This document shows positions 15,469-23,142 of a stretch of 43,915 nucleotides of DNA, piece by piece (positions within the stretch are counted from its first letter, which is position 1; the number at the start of each line of letters is the position of its first letter). Location of the stretch: assembly GCF_002155905.1 (NCBI RefSeq), contig NZ_MUMF01000144.1:1-43915 (forward strand). The letters are read 5' to 3'. Under the pieces are notes generated by a model, which had not been told where the DNA came from, ran no database searches, and saw only the letters and a list, made by a program, of their open reading frames with translations. The stretch comes from Streptomyces tricolor. GTDB taxonomy: Bacteria; Actinomycetota; Actinomycetes; Streptomycetales; Streptomycetaceae. The position numbers were made by a program, and so were the translations under genes.

Positions 15469-15895
15469 AGACCGTCCAGGGGCGTCTACGCCAGTCCAGC
15501 GCGGGCATGAAATAGCAGGTCAGGTCCTGCTGGTCTCGGAGGGTCCGCCCAGTTAGTGATTGCAGTGTGATAGACGAGTGATACGGCGTGGGCCCCGCCT
15601 GGGGGCTATGCGTGGGCCGCGAGACGACGAAGCCGCACCAGAGAGCTCCGGCGCGCCTCGTCGTGAAATCGGCTGCGCTGTCGGGCACGATGCGGTCGGC
15701 GTCTCATGCGGCCCGTGTCTCTGTGACGTTCTGGGGTGCGCCTACTTTGCGATTGCACTCGCACATGCGTCGAAAGAGCCGGTTCCGTCAGAGAGCACAG
15801 CACCTCCTCGAGCACGGATCTGCCCAATCGGGTGGTGAGGATTCCCGTCGGATCGCTCCGGCGGGGGGCCTGCGTAGGCGGGGACCTGATACAAC
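15469..15895. other. Junction region with a 31-bp IS110 relic
   Basis: About 430 bp without a supportable gene. Bases 15795-15825 match 33002-33032, the 5' coding end of the IS110 transposase gene, at 29 of 31 positions and in the same orientation. The rest shows nothing recognisable. It looks like a scar zone between chromosome and defence island. Confidence 0.5.
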
Positions 15896-15927
15896 GACGC
15901 CCCGCTGGCCTGCTGCGGCGGGGCGTC
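15896..15927 (-). terminator. Terminator of the restriction-methylation gene
   Basis: A perfect 10-bp stem (GACGCCCCGC/GCGGGGCGTC) with a 12-nt loop lies 57 bp beyond the stop of the large minus-strand gene. The stem is symmetric and could work in both directions. Confidence 0.65.
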
Positions 15928-15983
15928 ATCGTGCCAGTATTCCGTTAATGTTGCGGGCGTCAGGCACTCAGGCCGGGCGGGTG

Positions 15984-18900
15984 TCAGTCCGAGAAGTCGA
16001 GGCTCTCCTGACCAGGGCCGGGGGCGCGTCGAGACTTCCGCGGCGGTTTCGGTTCCTTGGTTGCGTAGGCAGGTACGGGCAGGATGCCCTCGCCCCGTAG
16101 GTCGTCGGTGGTGATGAGCGGGCCGCTGCTCACGGCGTCCAGCAGCCGGGCCTGTCGGGGTTCGAGGGCTACGAGGAGCCCGAGCGCGTTGATGAGGTCA
16201 AGCAGGTCAACGGTCCACCGGGCAGGCCAGGTCGGGGGCAGGATGTCGTTCAACGGGGTCTGTCGTTCCACGTCTGGCTTCCGCTTGCGGAAGCTGAACC
16301 ACTTGCGGATCACCTGCACCCCGCCGATCCGATAGTCCCAGACTTCCGGCGCCACGGGACGTATGCAGCCCGTACCCACCGTGAGGGTTCGCGTGGACGC
16401 GTCGTAAGAGATGTCCGCAGGTAACCCGTCGTCCTCTCCGATCACGACGACGCATTCCGGTTGTTCCTCCGGGGGAAGCCTCGGGGACGAGCCAGGTGAA
16501 CTGTCGTGGTGGGATGCGAAGCGCTGGCCGTACGTGTGAATCCACACCGTGCGCCTGCCCACTTCCACGAGCTCCGCCCACAGAGCCGGGTCGCGTGTTA
16601 TAGGGATACGGACACCGCGCTCGGCGAGGTTCGCGGCGAAGCGGCGGGTGTAGCCGCTGTGGCCGGCTGTTCCCGCGATGTACGCGAAGAGGTCCTCGGC
16701 GGTGACCGTCACGCCGTGCGTCTTGGTGAGCAGCCGCAGCAGGCCAGGGGTGACGTTTGGTTCAGCCTGGTGGGGGTGACGGTAAAGAGGGGCGACGCGG
16801 CCGCCTTCGGTGCCTTTGAAGTGATGAATGTCGGGCAGAAGGGCGGTGAAACTCACCGCCGGCCCCGGACGGCCTGATTCCGTGTGGAGTTCGGACAGGT
16901 AGATCTGGCGCTGGTCGTTGTGGGCGAACCACAAGGCCGGCCGAGGTCGGTCGATTACTCTTCGGTCCGCGATGATGTACTGCCGGTCGAACGTCATCCG
17001 TCCGTACTTGACGATGACTGGAACCCTCTCTTTCTCTGCGGCAAGACTGCCCGTCTCCTGCTGGCCGGGCAGTGGTGGTTCCAGCTTGTCCGGACGGCGG
17101 TCTCCGGTGCTCTTCATCAGCTCCGCTTTGGCGTCTGCCGGAGCCTGGATGAGCCTACGCCACCGTTTCTCCAGGACGTCCCGGCTGGGTGAGACGGGCC
17201 AGCTGCGGTTGTTCTTGTTGCCGGAACTCGTCCAGGGCAGCAGGGCGTCCACCGGTGGCATTGCCGACCACTCGGAGTCGGACAGGACGTGAAAAGGCGC
17301 GGTCCACTGTGTGCGGCATAGTTGCCAGGAGGTTCCGTCGCGATGACCGTCGAGGCCAAGCCCTTCCAGCCAGTTGAATTTCTCCTCGCGTGTGCCCGCG
17401 GGGACGTCGAGTCGCCAGACGCGCGCCGGTGTACCCGCGTCCGGGGCGCCATGGCGGACGAAGACGGCGATGCAGATCTCCCGCTTGACATCCTGGAAGA
17501 CTCGGGTGCGCGTGTCGGAGTAGGCGCCCTCGGGGGAGAGACCGATGACCCAGCCCTCGTCGGCGGCCTCGCGAAGGTAATGGCGCATGCCGGCCGTGCC
17601 CTCGCTGTCCAGGTATCCGGAGTTGGTGATGAGGGCGACGATCCCGCTGGGGGCCTTCGGTGTTCCCGAGGCGGTCAACTGGTCGAAGACCTTCCAGGTG
17701 GACCACGCCCAGAAGTAGACGTAGAGGTTGTCGAGGGCGTATCCGACGCGTCCGTTGTCCTCTGGGTGGAAGCGGGCGAGGATCGGGCCCTGGCCGTTCG
17801 GGTTGCCCTCGGTGACCCAGCGTCCGACGCCCGACTGTCTCGCGCCCCGCAGGTAGGGCGGATTGCCGATGACCACCATCACCTTCTCGTCCGCCTTGAT
17901 CTTGTTCGCCATTCGGCGGTGGCGGGCGATAGCCTCGTACATGAAGCCGAGGTGGTGCTCGACGGCGGGATCGTCGAGTGTGTCGGCCACCAGAAGCCTT
18001 GGCGGGCGGCGCGTGATGTCGGCGTCGTGGGACCGGAAGGCGTGGTGCACACGGAGTTCGGCGACGGCGTACGGCCCGGTCTGTTTCTCCAGCCCGACCA
18101 GTCGGCCCGAGAGTTCCCGGAGAAGCCCGGACTTGAGCGTGCTTCCGTGCTTCAGTGACAGGGACTTGGCGACATGGTCGATGATGTTGATGAGGAAGGT
18201 CCCTGTGCCCATGGCAGGATCGACGACGGTGACGTCCTCGCTTCCGTAGCCGTCCTCCTGGCCGAGCCGGTCACGCAGCACCTCGTCGGTGAAGCCGACC
18301 ATGAAGCGGACGACCTCGCCGGCCGTGTAGTAAGTACCCGTCCGCCGTCGCAGTTCCGGGTCGTAGGCGCCCAGAAAGCCCTCGTACAGGTGGAGATAGG
18401 CGTCTCCGGTCTCGTCCTTGAACATCTCGGGGTCGACGGCCGATAAGACGTCGATCAGCGGGTCGATGATGCCCCGCAGATCGTCGAGGGCGTCGTCCGT
18501 CAGCACCGCGAGCGCCTTGCCCATCAAGGAATGCCGCTTGCCCAGTCGGATCGCGACCTCGGGAAGCGTGAGCCTGCCCAGATCAATGTGCTCAAGGCGA
18601 GCCAGCAGCATGGCAAACGTCAGCGTCTGACTGTATTGGTCCGCGAACTCCTCCGGGCGAGCATCGGGAAAGAGCAGGTCCTTCCAGTTGTCGGCCAGGA
18701 TCGAGAACGCAGCGTCAGCCTCCCCGTGCTCCTCGCGGGTGAGACGCTCGGTGACCTCGTCACGCAACAGGGCGCAGATTCCTGCGATGCGCTTGACCAG
18801 TTCGTTGATGCTGTCGTGGACGATGGGCGCCGGCAGGAAGAAGTGCGTGAGGGCACGCTCGAACCCGGTGTCCGCGACGACGAGTTGCCGACTACCGGAA

Positions 18901-19361
18901 TCGAGGTCTCCGACCAGGATTCCGGTCGGGCCGACCTGTACGCCGAAACGGTAGACCGCCCACTGGTATCCGTCGGTGTACAGCACATTGTGGAGTGCCT
19001 TGATCTTCTCCCACTGCTTGCGGTCGTGGCTCCTCACAGACCACTTCTCCGGATCGGCCCCCGAGCCCGGCTGCTTCAGCTCGACGTGCCCTAGGGTCCT
19101 GCCGCCGCAGGCGATGGCGAAGTCGGGCCGGATCCCGAGTTCCTTGATGCGACTCTGACCGTGGACGATGAGCTTGAGGCGTTGCCGTGAGGCCATGCCG
19201 CGCAGCAGATGCTCCACCGGCGCGGTCAGGCTGTCCTCCTTACTGCTGACCGCCCCTGCGGGACCTTGCAGCTTGGCCCTGACCTCCTCGCCGAACTGGG
19301 CGACGAGGTCCGCGACCGATCCGGTCGTGCCCTTTCCCGCCCAGACGTCCCCTCTTGCCAT
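15984..19361 (-). CDS. Single-chain restriction-modification enzyme (N6-adenine methylase, type IIG/ISP-like)
   Basis: This polypeptide of about 1125 residues joins nuclease, methylase and specificity parts. The N-terminus has a PD-(D/E)xK-like pair (GIRPDFA with Asp80; VELK with Glu94 and Lys96). A helical coupler spans about 150-340. The gamma-type N6-adenine methylase has motif [10 protein letters not shown] (381-389) and motif IV NPPY (500-503). A long C-terminal half (from about 620) resembles the target-recognition region of type ISP enzymes. No DEAD/RecA helicase motifs are seen, so it resembles type IIG more than LlaBIII-like ISP. It probably methylates one strand and cuts unmethylated DNA. 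ATG 19361 (MARGDVWAG) is preferred; 19415 is the longer alternative. It is monocistronic with its own terminator. Confidence 0.75.
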   Translation of the reverse strand: MARGDVWAGKGTTGSVADLVAQFGEEVRAKLQGPAGAVSSKEDSLTAPVEHLLRGMASRQRLKLIVHGQSRIKELGIRPDFAIACGGRTLGHVELKQPGSGADPEKWSVRSHDRKQWEKIKALHNVLYTDGYQWAVYRFGVQVGPTGILVGDLDSGSRQLVVADTGFERALTHFFLPAPIVHDSINELVKRIAGICALLRDEVTERLTREEHGEADAAFSILADNWKDLLFPDARPEEFADQYSQTLTFAMLLARLEHIDLGRLTLPEVAIRLGKRHSLMGKALAVLTDDALDDLRGIIDPLIDVLSAVDPEMFKDETGDAYLHLYEGFLGAYDPELRRRTGTYYTAGEVVRFMVGFTDEVLRDRLGQEDGYGSEDVTVVDPAMGTGTFLINIIDHVAKSLSLKHGSTLKSGLLRELSGRLVGLEKQTGPYAVAELRVHHAFRSHDADITRRPPRLLVADTLDDPAVEHHLGFMYEAIARHRRMANKIKADEKVMVVIGNPPYLRGARQSGVGRWVTEGNPNGQGPILARFHPEDNGRVGYALDNLYVYFWAWSTWKVFDQLTASGTPKAPSGIVALITNSGYLDSEGTAGMRHYLREAADEGWVIGLSPEGAYSDTRTRVFQDVKREICIAVFVRHGAPDAGTPARVWRLDVPAGTREEKFNWLEGLGLDGHRDGTSWQLCRTQWTAPFHVLSDSEWSAMPPVDALLPWTSSGNKNNRSWPVSPSRDVLEKRWRRLIQAPADAKAELMKSTGDRRPDKLEPPLPGQQETGSLAAEKERVPVIVKYGRMTFDRQYIIADRRVIDRPRPALWFAHNDQRQIYLSELHTESGRPGPAVSFTALLPDIHHFKGTEGGRVAPLYRHPHQAEPNVTPGLLRLLTKTHGVTVTAEDLFAYIAGTAGHSGYTRRFAANLAERGVRIPITRDPALWAELVEVGRRTVWIHTYGQRFASHHDSSPGSSPRLPPEEQPECVVVIGEDDGLPADISYDASTRTLTVGTGCIRPVAPEVWDYRIGGVQVIRKWFSFRKRKPDVERQTPLNDILPPTWPARWTVDLLDLINALGLLVALEPRQARLLDAVSSGPLITTDDLRGEGILPVPAYATKEPKPPRKSRRAPGPGQESLDFSD

Positions 19362-19602
19362 CGGCCCCCCAAGGTTGCACCCACGCCGACGATCAGACCC
19401 ATAAAGAATGCCCATGACATCTCAAGCAGCAAACACCAGTGGATGTAGGTAGATTGGTGACAAGCTGGCAAGGCTGCGCGTACGGAGCTGGGTTGGAGCC
19501 GTGAGCCGGGAGTGCGTCCCGGGCGTGCGTCAACGGGCGGAGCGCAATCGGTGGACGGTACGGCGATACCGCAGGCACGCTGGGGCGATCGCGGGGGGCA
19601 GC

Positions 19603-19824
19603 GTGCGTGCGTCAAACGAAGCCATCATGGCTGCGGGGCTCCTGGTGATGTCCCCGCCGCTGCTCTCGGAGATCGACCACGTCGCCACGCGCGAGCTCGG
19701 CCGTGAAGCGGCGCTCAGCGCGATCGACGACATCCGACATTGGGTGCGACGAGGCCGTGCCGTTCTGTCCGAGACCACGGATGATCATCTGAGGTCAGGC
19801 TCACACGGCCATGATGCCCACTAA
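19603..19824 (+). pseudogene. PIN-domain (VapC-like) toxin remnant
   Basis: A 73-codon frame from GTG 19603 (GGGGGG upstream) encodes AAGLLVMSPPLLSEIDHVAT, then LGREAALSAIDDIRHWV and AVLSETTDDHLR, the middle of a PIN-domain ribonuclease. The N-terminal VDTS-type acidic strand and the C-terminal LADA and D-x-R segments are absent; the frame ends in an unrelated His-rich tail. No antitoxin gene is next to it. Probably inactive. Confidence 0.5.
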
Positions 19825-19848
19825 AAATGCAGTCGTAGGCTACGAAGC

Positions 19849-20304
19849 ATGAAGATCAGGGTCCGGGACGCTCATCCAGCGGACGTCAAATGGATGAGCA
19901 ACAACACCGAGGGCTGGACGGTCACCGTCGAGAAGCAGGAGGGGGCCGCCTCCCTGGCTGAGGCGCTGCACGCTCTGATCGCAGAGGATTTCGACCAAGG
20001 CGTGCGTATGGGATGGCTTCACTCAAGTCTGCAGCGCGCGGCAGGCGGCGAGCCCGGCTACGTCAGGCTTTATAAGCTCCACGTTTCTCCCGAGTTCCGA
20101 CAAAGGGGCGTGGCACGAGCCTTGGTCGATGAGTTGTTCGCTCGGGTGCCCGATCAAGAGATCATCTTGTCTGCGTGGGACCGGGAGCTGTACGGAGTCT
20201 GGCTTAAGCTCGGATTTACATACGTCCCTGAATCCGACGAAATTTCAGAGGATCACAGTTACCCCGGTGACATGGTGCGCCCACCGGTAGAAGCTTCGTC
20301 CTGA
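19849..20304 (+). CDS. GNAT-family N-acetyltransferase
   Basis: A 151-residue protein with GNAT motif A, LHVSPEFRQRGVARALVDEL (acetyl-CoA pyrophosphate loop R-Q-R-G-V-A), and motif B LYGVWLKLGFTYVPES. It would transfer an acetyl group from acetyl-CoA to an unknown amine. ATG 19849 begins MKIRVRDAHPADV, normal for the family; no strong ribosome site is visible. Base composition is less GC-rich in third positions than surrounding host genes, consistent with transfer. It lies between the PIN remnant and an IS110 relic. Confidence 0.75.
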   Translation: MKIRVRDAHPADVKWMSNNTEGWTVTVEKQEGAASLAEALHALIAEDFDQGVRMGWLHSSLQRAAGGEPGYVRLYKLHVSPEFRQRGVARALVDELFARVPDQEIILSAWDRELYGVWLKLGFTYVPESDEISEDHSYPGDMVRPPVEASS

Positions 20305-20331
20305 AGAATCAGGCATCGTCGTGCAGACTCC

Positions 20332-20706
20332 TTCCTGCGGGAACGAATGTCCAGCCTGGGAAATGCCGAGCTTTTCCGCACCTGCGCGACCCTCGGCCCA
20401 CTCGACGGTGGCGGAGAAATCGACGCCTGACCCGGCTCGTCGAACGTCACGCCCCACAGCTGCTCGCGCCGGCGGGCATGTGTTCGGACAGCGCCGTCAC
20501 TCTCCTGATGACCATGCGGGATAATCACGAGCGACTGAGCACCGAGGCGTCTTTTGCTGCCCTTTACGGAGCCAGCCCCATCGAGTGCTCCTCCGGCCGG
20601 CGGAGTACGCGTCGGCTTAACTACGGCGGCGACCATCGGGCCAACGCCGCCCTGCACCGCATCGTGTTCACTCGCCTACGCGTCGATCCCCGCAGCCCAG
20701 GCGTAC
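20332..20706 (+). pseudogene. IS110-family transposase, C-terminal relic
   Basis: The DNA matches the 3' half of the intact IS110 gene (33500-33960). First comes RMSSLGNAELFRTCATLG, then a deletion that shifts frame, then LLMTMRDNHERLSTEASFAA, SSGRRSTRRLNYGGDHRANA and LHRIVFTRLR. It stops at GCGTAC where an IS5-type element is inserted. The N-terminal DEDD part is missing. Confidence 0.8.
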
Positions 20707-20709
20707 TAA

Positions 20710-21574
20710 GACCGTGTCCTACGTGGTGAGGCGGACGAGCCGCTTGTAGCAGCACAGGGTGGCGGCGAGTCCGAGAAAGGCCAGGTAGTTGCGGGGATCT
20801 CGCTCGTAGCGAGGACTCAGGCGGCGGTAGCCGGACAGCCAGGACATCGTCCGCTCGATGACCCAGCGGCGACGCCCTAATCGTTCGCTGGACTCGATGC
20901 CCTTGCGGGCGATGCGCACGCCGATCCGCTTGCCCCGGAGCCATCTGCGCAGGTCGGCCCGGTCGTAGGCTTTGTCCGCATGCAGGCGCTGGGGCTTGAA
21001 GTACCGGCCGCGGTAGGGGTCGTGTCTCGTTTGGTGACCCTCCACCATCGGCTTCAGACCTTCGCTGTCGTGGATGTTGCCGGCCGAGACGCCGACGAGG
21101 AGGGGCAGTCCGTTCGTGTCCGACAGGATGTGCATCTTGGAACCCGGCTTGCCCCGATCCACGGGGCTCGGACCTGTGTGTTCGCCCCCTTTTTCGCCCT
21201 CACGTGGGCGGTGTCGAGCACGACGCGGGTGACGTCGAGGAGGCCGGCGTCGTCGAGCCGATGCAGCACGGCCTCGTGCAACCGCCCCCAGACACCGGCT
21301 CTCGACCAGATCAGGAACCGCCGATGGGCGGTCGACTTCGAGACGCCGAAGCAGGGCGGCAACGCACGCCAGGCGCAGCCGGACACCAGGACGTAGATGA
21401 TCGCGGCGAACAGCGTCTCATCAGGCGTGTCCTGTGTTCCGCCGCCCTGCGGCCGCACCTTCGACGGCGGGATCAGCGGCTTCGCGATCTCCCACAACCC
21501 GTCCGGAACAATCCAACTCCACGTACCCCGCCCCATGAACGAAACAACGACGCCTCACCACGTAGGACACGGTC
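20710..21574 (-). mobile_element. IS5-family insertion sequence (865 bp)
   Basis: The ends are inverted repeats beginning GACCGTGTCCTACGTGGTGA, perfect over 24 bp. TAA stands on both sides (20707-20709 and 21575-21577), a 3-bp target duplication of the TNA type. The element carries one transposase split over two frames and lies within the IS110 relic. Intact ends and duplication indicate a recent insertion. Confidence 0.85.
20719..21536 (-). CDS. IS5-family DDE transposase made by -1 frameshift
   Basis: The first frame (from ATG 21536) encodes a helix-turn-helix part: WIVPDGLWEIAKPLIPPS, CAWRALPPCFGVSKSTAHRR, then VVLDTAHVRAKKG with the first catalytic Asp. The protein continues one frame back as HTGPSPVDRGKPGSKMH, then HILSDTNGLPL, ADKAYD (second Asp) and RRRWVIERTMSWLSGYRRL (Glu region). 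The switch occurs on an A5G5 run (C5T5 at 21185-21194 on the plus strand), a plausible slippery site. Fused length would be about 270 residues. This is normal for several IS5 groups, so I treat it as functional rather than broken. Confidence 0.8.
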
Positions 21575-21577
21575 TAA

Positions 21578-22969
21578 TACTTCAGCAGCGGATCGTGTCC
21601 TGAGCTGCGTTTTCGGTAGTGGCAGCGGCGGGCGACGGCTTGGTGGTGTCTTCTCCAGGCCGACCAGTTCAGTGCATGGGTGACGGGGTCGCGGTCGGCT
21701 CGTGGGTGGGGCAGGAGAGCGTCCAGGAGTCTCCGGATCTCTGCCACGGTGAGCGGGACGAGGGCTGATCCGTTTCTGCAACCCCCTTTGCGGACGCGGC
21801 GGCCTGGGCGGCGAGTGCGGTCAGGACCGCGTGGGCGAGCATGGCCAGGGTGATATGCCGGTACCAGCCGATATAGCGGCGGACCTCGTACTGGTCGAGG
21901 CCGCACTCGTTCTTCGCGGCCTGGAAGCACTCCTCGATCGCCCAGCGGGAGCCGGCGATGCGGGCCAGCTCGGCGATCTCGACACCCACGGGTGCGTAGG
22001 CGAGGTAGTAGGCAAGTTCGCCGGGGTCGGAGATGCTGCGGCGGGCCATCACCCAGCGGTGGTGGGTGGGCGGGTCGGGGTCGAAGATGAGGTTGGCGGG
22101 CAGCTTGGCCGCGGCCCAGTCGTAGACGCGCGGGCCCTTGGCCCCGTCGCCGCAGGAGAGCCGTTGCCAGGCATCGGCAGGTGCGTCCTCGATGAGCTGG
22201 TCGATGCGCCAGATGCCGGCCAGCGACTTGATCTGCTGCGACTTGGGCACCGCCACTACATAGCCGATCTCGAGCTGCTCGAGCAGGCGGCGGAAGTGCC
22301 AGTCCTGCCCGTAGGCCTCGTCCGCGGTGACCCACGTGGCGGGCAGGCCAGCGGCCAGGCACCGGCGGACGATGTCCCGGGCCAGCTCTCCCTTGGTCGC
22401 GAAGCCGCGTTCGTCGGGGATCTTCGCCGCCCGGCAGCGGTCACGATCGGACGTCCAGGCCTTGGGCAGGTAGAGCTCCCGGTCCACCAGGGCCCGGCCC
22501 GAACGAGTGGCATAGGCGGCGAACACCCCGATCTGACAGTTGTCGATCTTCCCCGAGGTACCGGTGTACTGCCGGCCCACCCCGGCCGAAGTGGTGCCCT
22601 TCTTGATGAACCCGGTGTCGTCGATGATCAGCACTCCGTCCGGTCCGAGCCGCTCGGCGACGTAGGCACGGACATCGTCGCGCAGGGCGTCCGCGTCCCA
22701 GACGCTGCTGTTCAGCAGCCGCTGGAAGCCGTCCGGCGTGCGGTGACCTGCCCATTCCGCGAGCTGCCAGCCGTTCTTCCGTGCCGCTTGGCCCAGCAGA
22801 CCGCGGACGTAGTCCCGCATCCGCCACCGCAGATCCGCCCGAGCGAACCGGCCCGCCACCCGGGCGAACACCGACTCCAACTCCGCAGCCCAGCAACTGA
22901 CTTCAGTCATGCCCTCCATACCAGGTCAACGACAATCGCCAGCTCAGGACACGATCCGCTGCTGGAGTA
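21578..22969 (-). mobile_element. IS701-family insertion sequence (1392 bp)
   Basis: Terminal inverted repeats of about 30 bp (cores CAGCAGCGGATCGTGTCCTG at 21583 and its complement ending at 22964) enclose one transposase gene. CTAA flanks both ends (21574-21577 and 22970-22973), matching the YTAR 4-bp target duplication of IS701. The left CTAA is built from the last base of the IS5 element plus its TAA duplication, so IS701 landed after IS5. Confidence 0.85.
21669..22919 (-). CDS. IS701-family transposase
   Basis: A 416-residue DDE transposase. Family blocks include LLGQAARKNGWQLAEWAGH, GVLIIDDTGFIKKG (first catalytic Asp), VGRQYTGTSGKIDNCQIGV, TWVTADEAYGQDW (second Asp) and GSRWAIEECFQAAKNECGLD (Glu). 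The C-terminal 45 residues are Ser/Pro-rich and look non-conserved, so the end may be altered. ATG 22919 or 22910 can start it; the ribosome site is poor. The gene is otherwise uninterrupted, so the element may be active. Confidence 0.88.
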   Translation of the reverse strand: MEGMTEVSCWAAELESVFARVAGRFARADLRWRMRDYVRGLLGQAARKNGWQLAEWAGHRTPDGFQRLLNSSVWDADALRDDVRAYVAERLGPDGVLIIDDTGFIKKGTTSAGVGRQYTGTSGKIDNCQIGVFAAYATRSGRALVDRELYLPKAWTSDRDRCRAAKIPDERGFATKGELARDIVRRCLAAGLPATWVTADEAYGQDWHFRRLLEQLEIGYVVAVPKSQQIKSLAGIWRIDQLIEDAPADAWQRLSCGDGAKGPRVYDWAAAKLPANLIFDPDPPTHHRWVMARRSISDPGELAYYLAYAPVGVEIAELARIAGSRWAIEECFQAAKNECGLDQYEVRRYIGWYRHITLAMLAHAVLTALAAQAAASAKGVAETDQPSSRSPWQRSGDSWTLSCPTHEPTATPSPMH

Positions 22970-23142
22970 CTAAGCCGTCGCTGCCTGGAGGCCGACAACG
23001 CAACATCGCGGACGCAAGAGTCGGAGCCTCCCAACCTGCCCCGAAACCCTATCGGCCCCAAACGAGTCTGGTGCCGACGCTCACTCTCGCTCGCCACTAC
23101 TACGAGATCTGCTTGGAAGATCCTGGGCACTGCCGTACCGGT

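Noticed and set aside
15984..19361. BREX PglX or a type I HsdM subunit
   Set aside because: No BREX partners (brxA, brxB, brxC, pglZ) or hsdR/hsdS genes are present, and the protein has its own nuclease-like start and specificity end.
20719..21536. IS5 transposase as a dead pseudogene
   Set aside because: The only frame change is at an A5G5 slippery run and restores a conserved sequence; the terminal repeats and target duplication are intact.
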